A stretch of 64,000 bases of DNA from Thalassotalea_B piscium_A (GCA_049347715.1 CP186339.1:372001-436000); one strand, 5' to 3'; shown: positions 35,936 through 45,699, numbered from the stretch's first letter. Numbers and translations: made by a program. Notes: generated from the sequence alone by a model not told the origin.

Positions 35936-37139
35936 ACAGAGAAGACAACATCTGCATCGCTTCTGCTTAGGTGGGATACTTTCCTTAGTGAGTTTATCTA
36001 TTTGTGCTGAAGAAAGTATTAATACTCAGTTTAATATTCACGGTTTCCTGTCTCAAGGTCTCATAGCGGTTGATGGTAGTAGTTTTGTTAGTGAAGATCG
36101 GAAAATATCACCCGAGCAAACTGAAGTTGGCATAAATGCCTCGTATAGATTTAATGATAGTTTGCGCTTAGCTGGCCAAGTGGCTTATTTAAACGGAGGT
36201 AATCGCTTTAATGAAGGTGTAAGAGTCGATTATCTCTTATTTGATTGGAGTGTCTTTAGTGATGAACATTGGAGCACCAATATTTATTTGGGTAGATTTA
36301 AGAACTTTCATTGGCTCTACTCGAGTTCTCGTGATGTTCCAATGGCTAGACCTAGCATTATTTTACCTCAATCGGTTTATTTCGATGCAACAAGAGATAT
36401 GTCTGTCGGTGGTGATGGAGCCGCTATAAAGACGACTTATAGTAGCGAAACTTTCGGGGATTTCGACTTTAATGTTAGTAGTGGTAAGTCGCCAACATCA
36501 AAAGAGCAAACCCGAATTATAATGGGGCGAACTTCTAATGGCGATTTAAACCATGATAGTGATTTTCAGGCGAGTGTTTATTTTCGTCCGAGTTTTTCAA
36601 GCTGGCGTTTTGGCATAGCAACGACTAGCGCCGAGTTTAGCTATAATGCGGGAATTAGTGACCGATTTGTAAGTGGCGCTTTAGATTTAACTCGCTATTA
36701 TGCTAATGCTGAATATCAAGGGGAATCTTGGGTGTTTAGTGTTGAGTTATTGCAAGAAAAACTAGCGTTATCAAATATATTATTTGATGGTTTTCGACGC
36801 ACATCGAAAGGGCAAGGGGGGTATGTACAAAGTCAATATCGTGTGAACAACAACTTGCAACTACTGACGCGATATGAACATTATTGGGCAGATAAGAACG
36901 ATAAAAATGGTAGTAAACTTGAAGCCAATTCTTTTGGTAGTATTCCTCATTATTTCGGTTATCAACGTGACTTTACTGTAGGTCTTAGTTTAGATATTAG
37001 TAGTCATTTGAAATTACAACTTGAACAACATTGGATAAAAGGTACAGCCAGACTAACGCCTGTGGTTATTCCAGATCCGTTAGCGAATACCAACGAATAT
37101 TGGCAAATATCGACCTTACAAATGACATATTGGTTTTAA
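35913..37139 (+). CDS. Outer-membrane beta-barrel (porin-like) protein
   Basis: I prefer the ATG at 35913 over 35883; it still overlaps the binding-protein gene by 23 bases. The start MLSLLLNKQRRQHLHRF leads into a signal peptide ending SICAEES. The mature protein of about 370 residues has alternating polar and apolar strands with many aromatic residues and ends in TYWF, a C-terminal Phe typical of Omp85-assembled barrels. It may supply or sense the ligand handled by the neighbouring binding protein; this is inferred from the three-gene arrangement. Confidence 0.7.
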   Translation: MLSLLLNKQRRQHLHRFCLGGILSLVSLSICAEESINTQFNIHGFLSQGLIAVDGSSFVSEDRKISPEQTEVGINASYRFNDSLRLAGQVAYLNGGNRFNEGVRVDYLLFDWSVFSDEHWSTNIYLGRFKNFHWLYSSSRDVPMARPSIILPQSVYFDATRDMSVGGDGAAIKTTYSSETFGDFDFNVSSGKSPTSKEQTRIIMGRTSNGDLNHDSDFQASVYFRPSFSSWRFGIATTSAEFSYNAGISDRFVSGALDLTRYYANAEYQGESWVFSVELLQEKLALSNILFDGFRRTSKGQGGYVQSQYRVNNNLQLLTRYEHYWADKNDKNGSKLEANSFGSIPHYFGYQRDFTVGLSLDISSHLKLQLEQHWIKGTARLTPVVIPDPLANTNEYWQISTLQMTYWF

Positions 37140-37141
37140 TC

Positions 37142-39577
37142 ATGAAAAAACTGTTTGTAAGTGTACCTACTAAATTATTAATTCTGGTCATTAGTGCGTT
37201 ATTGCTATTAAGTGCCGGGATCTTGGTTATGTCATTGTCGCGCTTAAACCAAGAATTCAAACAGTATCAAGTAGAAACCTTAAAACAGGGGGTCGCACAA
37301 TTTAAAATTCATAGCGATATTTCACGAGAAAAGTTTAGATTATGGCAAGAATCTTTTGTTGATTTAGTTAACATTAAAGATGAAAAAGATTTTGCTAAAT
37401 TATCAAAAGGGTTAGCCACCCAATTTGATGCGATGCAATTTAATCTAAATGTTAAAAATGCTTGGTTAATGACCTCAGAAAAACAGTTACTTTTTAAAAG
37501 TAAGCAATTACCCGGTTATGTTTCCGATAATATTATGCGTGCGATGGCACAAGAACAGCCGCTGTATCAAATTTATTGTGAAGTGGTGTGTGAACAAGTG
37601 ATTGTTTTACCTATCTTAAATTACGATGGTAAAGTTGCTTATCTCGCGATGACTGTCTCTTTGGTAGATATTATTTACGCCATCAATCAAGCAATAAAAA
37701 GTGATGTTGCTATTGTTAATTTTCCCAATGCGGCCAACACAACCATTGCTGAAGTTAGCAAAGTTACCGCATCGAATACTTTGCTTTTACAAGAACTCTT
37801 TATTAACCATCAAAAAAGTAACACACCTGTTGATCTAGTTAAGCGCGAAGGTATGCAGATTGATAGTAATGACAGTAGTTATCTTATCAATTTAATGCCC
37901 TTGTATGCGGGCGAGAAAAAACAGTATTTCATTGCCTTAATTGATGATGTGACTCAGCTAAAACAAGGATATACCGATTATCGCTATCAATTTTTATTAT
38001 CCGCTTTACTGATCTTTATTACCTTAGCCTTTCTCGTGTATTTTGTGGCAAGTCCATTTACTAATCGTATATTAACGCTTTCTAATGCCTTACCTTTACT
38101 TGCCCTAAAAGAGTTTGAGCAATTTCGAGGAATAAAATTAAGACCCCAACGTTTCTTTGCTGATGAGCTTGATGTTGTAGCGACAGCAGCAACTGAGCTT
38201 AGTTATGAATTAGAGCAGTTAAATATCGAGGTTGAACAGAAAACGAAAGAACTCGAAAATATCGCTATGTACGATATTCTTACCGGCTTGCCTAATCGTA
38301 ATATGTTGAACTATCAGTTAAGAAAGGTAGTAGCTAATATTGCTCGATATCAACGTGGCGTTGCGGTACTTTTCCTTGATCTTGATGACTTTAAGAAAGT
38401 AAATGATAGCCATGGTCACGGAGAGGGCGATAAATTACTTATAGAGGCAGCAAATCGAGTACGGTTAAGTATTCGTAATATTGACATGGCTTGTCGTTTT
38501 GGTGGCGATGAATTTGTGGTGATTTTAGGTCACATTGATGATGTAGATGATGCTATTGCGGTAGCAGAAGAAATTTTACAACGATTTAAAGCGCCAATTA
38601 AAATCAGTAGTAGTATTTTTTATGTCTCTACCAGTATTGGTATTGCCTTCAGTGATGATGAAAGCATCAAGCCTGAACAGCTTATCAGTCATGCAGATAT
38701 TGCTATGTATGAAGCAAAAGATGAAGGTGGGGCTCAGTATCATGTTTATCATACTGAAATGTATCAACGTGTCGCTCAGAGGGTAATGCTTGAAAGTGAA
38801 GTGAGACAAGCATTGTCTAAAAATCAATTTAGTTTAAGTTTACAACCCCAGTTACTCGCGCAAGATAAAAGACTTTATGGGCTTGAGGCGTTATTACGTT
38901 GGCATCATCCTGTACGTGGTATGGTTTCGCCTGATGATTTTATTCCGATTCTTGAAAAATCAGAACATATGATTGAATTAGGCTATTGGGTCATTCGACG
39001 TTGTTTTGAAATCAGTAAAGAACTCCGAGAGAAAGGTTATTGCGACGTGCGGATAGCGATTAATTTATCGGCAGGGCAATTTATTGATATCAATTTATCT
39101 AATTACCTTACCTCTTTGCTAGAAGAATTTTCATTACCTGCAAGCGGGTTTGAACTTGAGTTAACTGAGCAAACCTTAGTGACAGATATTGAAAAAGCGA
39201 TCGATACTATGAATAACCTAAGAGCATTAGGCTTTACTTTCGCCATTGATGACTTTGGTACCGGTTATTCGTCTTTAGCTTATTTAAAACGTATGCCAGT
39301 TGATGTGATAAAAATAGATAAGAGTTTTGTGTTTGGTATGTTAGATAATCATGCCGATTATCAAATTATTATGTCAACTATTGCTATGGTGAAAAACTTA
39401 GGGTTAATGGTAGTTGCTGAAGGTGTTGAAAGTAGTGCACAGTTAAGAAGTTTGACTGAAAGTCAGTGTGACATCATCCAAGGCTATTACTTCTCTAAGC
39501 CGGTACCCGAAGTTGAACTCATGAGCTTTCTCGACAGTCAAATTGTTGATGGTTGTTGGAAAACCAAGGCTCACTAA
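37142..39577 (+). CDS. Membrane-anchored GGDEF-EAL c-di-GMP enzyme
   Basis: The frame is open from 37031, but the ATG at 37142, two bases after the porin stop, gives MKKLFVSVPTKLLILVISAL, a signal-anchor helix, and an 811-residue protein. A periplasmic sensory region (about 35-280) is closed by a second helix (FLLSALLIFITLAFLVYFVA). The GGDEF domain is intact (RFGGDEFVVILG near 452), as is the EAL domain (LEALLRWHHP near 580, ELTEQT, DDFGTGYSS, KIDKSFV, AEGVES). It probably converts a periplasmic signal into c-di-GMP turnover. Confidence 0.9.
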   Translation: MKKLFVSVPTKLLILVISALLLLSAGILVMSLSRLNQEFKQYQVETLKQGVAQFKIHSDISREKFRLWQESFVDLVNIKDEKDFAKLSKGLATQFDAMQFNLNVKNAWLMTSEKQLLFKSKQLPGYVSDNIMRAMAQEQPLYQIYCEVVCEQVIVLPILNYDGKVAYLAMTVSLVDIIYAINQAIKSDVAIVNFPNAANTTIAEVSKVTASNTLLLQELFINHQKSNTPVDLVKREGMQIDSNDSSYLINLMPLYAGEKKQYFIALIDDVTQLKQGYTDYRYQFLLSALLIFITLAFLVYFVASPFTNRILTLSNALPLLALKEFEQFRGIKLRPQRFFADELDVVATAATELSYELEQLNIEVEQKTKELENIAMYDILTGLPNRNMLNYQLRKVVANIARYQRGVAVLFLDLDDFKKVNDSHGHGEGDKLLIEAANRVRLSIRNIDMACRFGGDEFVVILGHIDDVDDAIAVAEEILQRFKAPIKISSSIFYVSTSIGIAFSDDESIKPEQLISHADIAMYEAKDEGGAQYHVYHTEMYQRVAQRVMLESEVRQALSKNQFSLSLQPQLLAQDKRLYGLEALLRWHHPVRGMVSPDDFIPILEKSEHMIELGYWVIRRCFEISKELREKGYCDVRIAINLSAGQFIDINLSNYLTSLLEEFSLPASGFELELTEQTLVTDIEKAIDTMNNLRALGFTFAIDDFGTGYSSLAYLKRMPVDVIKIDKSFVFGMLDNHADYQIIMSTIAMVKNLGLMVVAEGVESSAQLRSLTESQCDIIQGYYFSKPVPEVELMSFLDSQIVDGCWKTKAH

Positions 39578-39614
39578 ATAAGCCTTGGTATTTGAAATAG
39601 CACAAGGGTTTACC

Positions 39615-41459
39615 TTATGCTTTGGAGTTAACACCTTTGAATATCAGATTGATATGTGTAGAAAAAGGTTGAGCGTCCATAAATCCTGTTACTCTGTCTC
39701 GAATCAATTCTTTACCCGTTTTATCAAAAAATAAAATAGAAGGTAAACCAAACACGTTAAAGTGTTTCATTAATTCTTTACTTTCAGGACTACCTGTATT
39801 GGTTAAATCTACACGCAATAATAGGGTGTTTTTAAGGGCCGCTTTAACTTGTTCATCTGGAAAGGTGTATTCTTCAAATTCTTTACAAGCAACACACCAG
39901 TCAGCATAAAGGTCAACCATAACCGACTTCCCTTCAGCGCTGGCATTCAATACCGCTTCATTTAATGCCTCTAGGTTAGCAATATCAATAAATTGATTGC
40001 TATCAATAGCAATGGTTTCACTGACTGTGTTCGGTTTAATTACCGTGATCACTTTTTGCACACCATAAAAAAGTAATGAGAAAATGATCAAGCTACGAAT
40101 AATAAATGCCATATTGATCTGACTTTTATGATTGATAATGTAAAAATAACAACCCGCAATGATAAGTAATGCAGCCCAAAGCAGTTGAACAATACTTTCA
40201 TCCAGTAAGCGTTCTAGTAAAAAAATAGGAACAGCAAGCAATAACAAACCAAAGACATTTTTAATCACTGTCATCCAGTTACCTGCTTTAGGTAAGAGTT
40301 TGCCACCTGAGCTACCAAGTATAAGTAAAGGGATCCCCATACCTAAACTCAGGGCATACAAGGCGGATGCACCTAATACAACGTCACCTGATTGAGAAAT
40401 ATAAAGCAATGCTCCTGTTAATGGAGCCGTTGTACAAGGAGAGGCAACCAACCCAGATATCACTCCCATAGTAAATACACCTAGCGTTGAGCCACCTTTT
40501 TGCTTATTGCTTATATTGTTAAGCTTATTTTGCCAACTACTGGGAAGGGCAAGGTTGTATACACCAAACATAGATAAGGCTAATAGAATGAAAACGATAC
40601 TTAAGGTAATTAACACTATGGGGTGTTGAAACATAGCTTGAAATTGAGCACCCGCAAGAGCAACCACAATACCTAAGGCGGTGTAAGTAATAGCCATACC
40701 TTGTACATAAATAAATGATAATTTAAAGGCTTTCTTGTTAGAAAGCTTATCTCCTTGACCAACGATAATACCGGTTAAAATAGGATACATAGGGAAGACA
40801 CAGGGAGTGAAGGATAAAAGTAAGCCACCCAAAAAGAAAGCGATCAAGGTTAATAGTAAATTATCGCCTTGAAGCATATTCGCTAATTGATATTGCTCAC
40901 TGCCTGAAGATGATGTTAGCGATGTTTCAGAGGTGTTAGTGTTATCTAGTGGTTCAGGCGTATTAAGTGCGTTTAACACTGCAGCGCTTGAATGTGTATT
41001 AGTCACTGGGGATAAATTGATTGTTTGTGTTTCAGGAGGAAAACAAAGGCCTTGCGTAGCACAACCTTGGTATCTGAGTGTAAGAGTGTCTCCAGCGTTC
41101 ACGGAGGTTAAGTTTATAGTAAAGCTAATTTGTTCAGTGTAAATTTGTTGCACACCAAAGAATTCATCTTCGTGTTCAATACCTTGAGGTAAAATAGGCG
41201 CAACAAATTCAGCATGCTCACTGGCAAAATTAAATTTATTTTTATAAAGGTAATAACCTTCAGCAATTTCAAAGCTTATAGTTAGCTTATCGTTTTTTTG
41301 ATAAAAACTATATTGGAAAGCCTGATCAGGTTTTAGAAATTCATTTTCATTAGAGAATAAAGATGAAGATGAGGTATCAAAAATAGACTCTTGCCCATTA
41401 GCCGGGGCATTGATGATTACACTAGCTAATAAACAGATACATAATAATATATTTTTCAT
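39615..41459 (-). CDS. dsbD: Thiol:disulfide interchange protein DsbD
   Basis: DsbD carries electrons from cytoplasmic thioredoxin across the inner membrane to periplasmic thiol proteins. The 614-residue protein has a signal peptide, an N-terminal alpha domain with the Cys pair in GCATQGLCFPPE near residue 133, eight or so helices with the transmembrane Cys in SFTPCVFPMYPIL and ASPCTTAPLTG, and a C-terminal thioredoxin domain with YADWCVACKEFE. It is followed upstream on the same strand by cutA, five bases away. Confidence 0.95.
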   Translation of the reverse strand: MKNILLCICLLASVIINAPANGQESIFDTSSSSLFSNENEFLKPDQAFQYSFYQKNDKLTISFEIAEGYYLYKNKFNFASEHAEFVAPILPQGIEHEDEFFGVQQIYTEQISFTINLTSVNAGDTLTLRYQGCATQGLCFPPETQTINLSPVTNTHSSAAVLNALNTPEPLDNTNTSETSLTSSSGSEQYQLANMLQGDNLLLTLIAFFLGGLLLSFTPCVFPMYPILTGIIVGQGDKLSNKKAFKLSFIYVQGMAITYTALGIVVALAGAQFQAMFQHPIVLITLSIVFILLALSMFGVYNLALPSSWQNKLNNISNKQKGGSTLGVFTMGVISGLVASPCTTAPLTGALLYISQSGDVVLGASALYALSLGMGIPLLILGSSGGKLLPKAGNWMTVIKNVFGLLLLAVPIFLLERLLDESIVQLLWAALLIIAGCYFYIINHKSQINMAFIIRSLIIFSLLFYGVQKVITVIKPNTVSETIAIDSNQFIDIANLEALNEAVLNASAEGKSVMVDLYADWCVACKEFEEYTFPDEQVKAALKNTLLLRVDLTNTGSPESKELMKHFNVFGLPSILFFDKTGKELIRDRVTGFMDAQPFSTHINLIFKGVNSKA

Positions 41460-41464
41460 AAGGC

Positions 41465-41776
41465 TTACTTTAACGACTCACTAATCCAGTTTAAATACTG
41501 TAAATTGCCTTGCTGTATGTTAACAGCAACAATTTCAGGAATATCATAAGGATGTAAATACACAATACGTTCAGACAATAAATTAAATTTATCTTTATTC
41601 GTTTTTATTATCAGTTGTATTTCGTTTTCACATTCAACTTGTTCTTGCCAGCGATAAATGGATGTTACCTGAGGTAACATGGTCACGCATGCGGCTAGTT
41701 TTTCTTCAACTAAACAAGTTGCAATTTTTTTTGCAACTTGCTCATTAGGACAGGTACACAATATAAGTTGGAACAT
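41465..41776 (-). CDS. cutA: CutA-type divalent ion tolerance protein
   Basis: The 103-residue protein is a short CutA: CPNEQVAKKIATCLVEEKLA, then ACVTMLPQVTSIYRWQ, ending HPYDIPEIVAVNI. CutA forms trimers related to PII proteins and is linked to copper tolerance, with an uncertain mechanism. It is encoded directly before dsbD, as in many gammaproteobacteria. Confidence 0.95.
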   Translation of the reverse strand: MFQLILCTCPNEQVAKKIATCLVEEKLAACVTMLPQVTSIYRWQEQVECENEIQLIIKTNKDKFNLLSERIVYLHPYDIPEIVAVNIQQGNLQYLNWISESLK

Positions 41777-41959
41777 TATCTTAAATGCCTTAACGTTTTC
41801 TTAAGCCATGAATATACCTACTAAGGATACGTTAAAATAACTAGTTTAGTAAACTTAAGTTCTAGTATGTGCAGTAAATACAAGGCTCGTTTAGTCTTAC
41901 TTGAAATAGACCGATAAAGCCCCATATATGTTTCATTAATATATTTATAGGTCAGACTT

Positions 41960-42439
41960 ATGTTTAGAGTGTTATTTCTCTTATTTATACTTATTCCAAT
42001 TATTGAAATTTCAGTCTTAATGAAAGTCGGGGCTTGGTTTGGATTATGGCCTACTATCGCGATAGTGATTATAACTGCATGGTTAGGCGCTAAATATGTA
42101 AAGCAGCAAGGACTAGCAACATTAAATTCATTACAGAATAAAATGGCGCAGGGGCAAATGCCATCAGATGAAATTGTTGAAGGTTTACTATTACTTGTGG
42201 CTGGTGTTCTTTTAGTAACGCCAGGTTTTGTAACTGACTTGCTTGGTTTGTTGCTTTTACTTCCTTTGATTAGAAAAAGCATTATAAAAAAAGTACAACA
42301 ACATATTGTTGTCAGTGGTGTTGCTGCAAGTAGCAGTCATTACCAAGAGTCATCAACGATAAATGATCCATTTGAGCAAACTATCAATCATCACCATCAA
42401 GGGAAAACGCTTGATGGTGAATTTGAAAGAAAAGAGTAA
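41960..42439 (+). CDS. fxsA: FxsA family membrane protein
   Basis: The 159-residue protein has three membrane helices near the N-terminus and the family motifs LIPIIEISVLMKVGAWFG and AQGQMPSDEIVEGLLLLVAG. The end is polar with a His-rich tail. FxsA overproduction blocks F exclusion of phage T7 in E. coli; its normal role is unknown. The position upstream of groES-groEL is conserved. Confidence 0.92.
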   Translation: MFRVLFLLFILIPIIEISVLMKVGAWFGLWPTIAIVIITAWLGAKYVKQQGLATLNSLQNKMAQGQMPSDEIVEGLLLLVAGVLLVTPGFVTDLLGLLLLLPLIRKSIIKKVQQHIVVSGVAASSSHYQESSTINDPFEQTINHHHQGKTLDGEFERKE

Positions 42440-42456
42440 AAAAAATTTAAAAAGGG

Positions 42457-42484
42457 CTTGTGAAGTATCAATCAATCCCCATCT
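42457..42484 (+). promoter_or_regulatory. Sigma-32-like heat shock promoter of groES-groEL
   Basis: CTTGTGA (42457-42463) and CCCCATCT (42477-42484), separated by 13 bases, match the sigma-32 consensus CTTGAAA / CCCCATNT with a spacing in the allowed range. It lies about 50 bases before the groES ATG. Confidence 0.7.
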
Positions 42485-42533
42485 TTGAAACATAGAAATT
42501 TAACCCTAACAAAATAGTCTCAGGAGAAAGTAA

Positions 42534-42824
42534 ATGAGCATCCGTCCATTACACGATCGCGTAATTGTAAAACGTAAAGAAGTAGAGTCAAAATCTGCTG
42601 GTGGCATCGTCTTAACTGGCAGTGCTGCTGAGAAATCAACTCGCGGTGAAATTATTGCTGTAGGCAAAGGCCGTATTTTAGAAAACGGTGATGTAAGAGC
42701 ATTAGACGTTAAAATTGGTGATCAAGTTATCTTCAATGAAGGTTACGGCGTAAAAACAGAAAAAATTGATGGTGAAGAAGTATTAATTTTATCTGAAGGC
42801 GATATTTTAGCTATCGTTGAGTAA
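42534..42824 (+). CDS. groES: Co-chaperonin GroES
   Basis: GroES caps the GroEL ring during folding. The 96-residue protein has the expected start MSIRPLHDRVIVKRKEVESK, the mobile loop region SAGGIVLTGSAAEKSTRGEI and the end ILSEGDILAIVE. It has the usual length and is followed by groEL after 90 bp. Confidence 0.98.
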   Translation: MSIRPLHDRVIVKRKEVESKSAGGIVLTGSAAEKSTRGEIIAVGKGRILENGDVRALDVKIGDQVIFNEGYGVKTEKIDGEEVLILSEGDILAIVE

Positions 42825-42914
42825 AAAGTAATATTTTTACACTCTATCCCTATTTATTTAATGCACGGTTAGATTTTACCGTGTGAGCAATATAAAAGAT
42901 TAAAGGAAAAGAAA

Positions 42915-44567
42915 ATGGCAGCAAAAGACGTATTATTTGGTAACGACGCACGCGCAAAAATGCTTAAAGGTGTTAACATACTTGCAGATGCAGTAAAAGT
43001 AACACTAGGTCCAAAAGGCCGTAACGTAGTATTGGATAAATCATTTGGTGGTCCATCAATTACTAAAGATGGTGTATCAGTAGCCAAAGAAATTGAACTA
43101 GAAGATAAGTTTGAAAACATGGGCGCACAAATGGTTAAAGAAGTTGCGTCTAAGGCGAATGATGAAGCTGGTGATGGTACAACTACTGCAACTGTTTTAG
43201 CACAAGCCATTGTTAATGAAGGTTTAAAATCAATTGCAGCGGGTATGAACCCAATGGATTTGAAACGTGGTATCGACAAAGCTGTTATTGCAGCAGTTGA
43301 ATCGTTGAAAGCTATTTCGCAAGAATGTTCTGATAATAAAGCTATCGAGCAAGTGGGTACTATTTCAGCAAACTCTGATGAAACTGTAGGTAAGATTATT
43401 GCCACTGCAATGGATAAAGTGGGTACTGAAGGCGTAATTACGGTTGAAGAAGGCCAAGCGTTAACAGATGAATTAGACGTTGTTGAAGGTATGCAGTTTG
43501 ACCGTGGTTACTTATCACCTTACTTCATCAATAACCAAGAAAGTGGTTCAGTTGAATTAGAGAATCCATTTATTCTTTTAGTAGATAAAAAAATCTCTAA
43601 CATCCGCGAATTATTAACAACACTTGAAGCAGTAGCTAAAGCGGGTAAACCACTACTAATTATTGCCGAAGATGTTGAAGGTGAAGCATTAGCAACGTTG
43701 GTTGTTAACAACATGCGCGGCATTGTTAAAGTAGCAGCGGTTAAAGCGCCAGGTTTTGGTGACCGTCGTAAAGCTATGTTACAAGATATCGCTACATTAA
43801 CAGCAGGTACTGTAATTTCTGAAGAAATTGGTATGGAACTTGAGAAAGCTTCTTTAGAAGATTTAGGTCAAGCCAAACGTGTTGTTATTTCAAAAGACAA
43901 TACTACTATCATTGATGGTATTGGTGAAGAAGCAGATATTCAAGCTCGTGTCGCTCAAATTCGCGGTCAAATTGAAGAATCTACTTCAGATTACGATAAA
44001 GAAAAATTACAAGAACGCTTAGCTAAATTAGCTGGCGGTGTTGCGGTTATCAAAATTGGTGCAGCAACAGAAATGGAAATGAAAGAGAAAAAAGCACGTG
44101 TTGAAGATGCATTACATGCTACACGCGCCGCTGTTGAAGAAGGCGTAGTTGCTGGTGGTGGGGTTGCATTAGTACGAGCTGCAGATGCAATTAAAGATCT
44201 TGAAGGTGCTAATGAAGATCAAACACACGGAATTAATGTTGCTATTCGTGCAATGTCTGCTCCGTTACGTCAAATAGCTACTAACTCAGGCGACGAAGCT
44301 TCAGTTGTGCTTAACGAAGTACGTAACGGCACAGGTAACTACGGTTACAACGCAGGTAACAGTACTTATGGCGACATGTTAGCAATGGGTATTTTAGATC
44401 CAACTAAAGTAACTCGTAGTGCATTACAATTTGCAGCGTCAGTTGCTGGCTTAATGTTAACTACAGAAGCTATGATCACCGATGCTCCAGTTAAAGATGC
44501 TGGTGCTTCTGCTATGCCTGATATGGGCGGCATGGGCGGCATGGGTGGAATGGGCGGCATGATGTAA
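42915..44567 (+). CDS. groEL: Chaperonin GroEL
   Basis: The 550-residue ATP-dependent chaperonin has the usual start MAAKDVLFGNDARAKMLKGV, the nucleotide site GDGTTTATVLAQ and the flexible Gly-Gly-Met tail (GGMGGMGGMGGMM). It is apparently intact. Its last 16 bases and stop codon recur downstream as parts of repeats (54152, 57017/58076, 60564). A group II intron relic is found in one of those copies, not in groEL itself. Confidence 0.98.
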   Translation: MAAKDVLFGNDARAKMLKGVNILADAVKVTLGPKGRNVVLDKSFGGPSITKDGVSVAKEIELEDKFENMGAQMVKEVASKANDEAGDGTTTATVLAQAIVNEGLKSIAAGMNPMDLKRGIDKAVIAAVESLKAISQECSDNKAIEQVGTISANSDETVGKIIATAMDKVGTEGVITVEEGQALTDELDVVEGMQFDRGYLSPYFINNQESGSVELENPFILLVDKKISNIRELLTTLEAVAKAGKPLLIIAEDVEGEALATLVVNNMRGIVKVAAVKAPGFGDRRKAMLQDIATLTAGTVISEEIGMELEKASLEDLGQAKRVVISKDNTTIIDGIGEEADIQARVAQIRGQIEESTSDYDKEKLQERLAKLAGGVAVIKIGAATEMEMKEKKARVEDALHATRAAVEEGVVAGGGVALVRAADAIKDLEGANEDQTHGINVAIRAMSAPLRQIATNSGDEASVVLNEVRNGTGNYGYNAGNSTYGDMLAMGILDPTKVTRSALQFAASVAGLMLTTEAMITDAPVKDAGASAMPDMGGMGGMGGMGGMM

Positions 44568-44733
44568 TAGATTTTAAATCTATAACTGAAGCTCTAACCG
44601 TTTAAACGAAAGCCTGAATAGTGATATTCAGGCTTTTTATTCGCTGCTTATCAATATCTAATAATACTTTTGCTATGTCTTAATTGAGGGCAAGCGAAAG
44701 CTATCTCCCAGCCGAACCTAATGCTCACTAAGA
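44551..44733 (+). repeat. groEL-tail repeat, copy 1 (functional groEL end) with left-end type alpha
   Basis: The unit starts at TGGGCGGCATGATGTAA inside groEL, continues with the 15-bp palindrome TAGATTTTAAATCTA, a spacer and the groEL terminator. It is followed by about 95 bases (TCGCTGCTTATCAATATC onward) shared with copy 2. Copies 2 and 5 repeat the part up to the terminator with very few changes. It could be the original chromosomal end or an end supplied by an inserted element. Confidence 0.85.
44609..44638 (+). terminator. groEL terminator (repeat copy 1)
   Basis: The stem AAAGCCTGAATA / TATTCAGGCTTT with loop GTGA ends in TTTT. The same terminator recurs in repeat copies 2, 4 and 5, where it has no groEL gene to terminate. 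Confidence 0.9.
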
Positions 44734-44905
44734 TACGAAACCGGACGTTAACCTTGTCTTATCTAGCGACGAGTAATCTGATGCAAATCAACTCTGCGTC
44801 AGATAATAGAATTGTTCTAAATTTCATCAAGAATCTGTCAAATAAAAAATTATAATTTGGTTAAAATACCAAAAGCGGACATTCGATTAACAGTATTTTA
44901 GGTAT

Positions 44906-44958
44906 TAAATTTTTAAGAGTCTTTGGCGCTTTGGGGCACAAAGCGACTTAAAAATTTA
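44906..44958. repeat. Compound palindrome near the left end of segment A
   Basis: Perfect 12-bp arms TAAATTTTTAAG (44906-44917) and CTTAAAAATTTA (44947-44958) enclose a second stem CGCTTTG / CAAAGCG (44927-44933, 44939-44945). The result is a 53-base folded structure. It lies 173 bp after the end of repeat copy 1 and before the convergent end of the DUF4336 gene. No T run follows. Part of its centre (GGCGCTTTGG) recurs at 53862 near the right end of the same segment. Confidence 0.6.
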
Positions 44959-45033
44959 TTTCTGAATGAGTAGTCAAGCCTATGAACCACTATAAATGGC
45001 ACTCTTTTTAATTGCGGATAATATCGCTATTCT

Positions 45034-45699
45034 CTAGCCAAGTTCGAGTATTAAATTTCGAATCTGATCAGCTAGCTCAGGTGATTTAATTAAAGCACCA
45101 TGACAAGGCAGTAAAATTTTAGGCGGTGAAATTTCAATAAGTTGCATTACCGCGCTGGCAAAGACTTTTCGATCTTTAATACCAAAATTAGGAAATACTT
45201 TAACCATTTTTACAATGTCACATAGGGGGCCTTCAGTATGTTTTTGGCCCGAAAAGGCATCCACAACATGCCAAATATGGCCAATCTGCGCTGACTCTAT
45301 AAGCCAAACCTCACCATTTTTCAAACCACTGGGTTCTTCCAAGGTAAGCCCGTCTGGTAGTGCATTGGCTAGCGATGATAATTCTTTGAACGTTAGTCCT
45401 GTCTTGCTAGTCAAGCGTGCATGAGCACTCTCAGATGCCACCAGATGCGCTTTGGGGTAGGCTTTTGAGTATTCTATCAAACCAGCATTATGGTAGGTAT
45501 TGGGGGCGAGTAGATATTGGACTTCGCCTAATTCGATTAGGCTATCTTTAGCCTCTTCACTGAGGCCTGACACTGGACTATATAAACAAACGCCACCTGT
45601 TCTCAGTTTAATAGCCGTGCATCTAAGGCTATTTTTGGTGGCGGTATATAATGTAGCAGAGCCATCGACTGCTTCAAACTTGGATAATTTAGCTGCCAT
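45034..45699 (-). CDS. DUF4336 / metallo-beta-lactamase-fold-like protein
   Basis: I place the start at 45699 (MAAKLSKFEAVDG) because AAGGAAG lies directly upstream; a Met eight codons earlier (45723) has no such site. The 221-residue product resembles DUF4336 proteins, a divergent metallo-beta-lactamase fold: GVCLYSPVSGLSEEAKDSL, then YLLAPNTYHNAGLIEYSKAY, ending PPKILLPCHGALI. The HxHxDH metal motif is not present. Function unknown. It is the first cargo gene of segment A. Confidence 0.7.
   Translation of the reverse strand: MAAKLSKFEAVDGSATLYTATKNSLRCTAIKLRTGGVCLYSPVSGLSEEAKDSLIELGEVQYLLAPNTYHNAGLIEYSKAYPKAHLVASESAHARLTSKTGLTFKELSSLANALPDGLTLEEPSGLKNGEVWLIESAQIGHIWHVVDAFSGQKHTEGPLCDIVKMVKVFPNFGIKDRKVFASAVMQLIEISPPKILLPCHGALIKSPELADQIRNLILELG

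Noticed and set aside
41821..42282. Minus-strand frame of 153 codons opposite fxsA
   Set aside because: It is the shadow of fxsA, whose membrane helices and family motifs are clear on the plus strand.
42869..43405. Minus-strand frame of 178 codons opposite groEL
   Set aside because: It is the shadow of groEL, a well-known effect of its codon use.
44520..44567. Gly-Gly-Met repeats at the end of groEL as an unusual repeat
   Set aside because: This tail is normal for GroEL; only the duplicated copies downstream are unusual.
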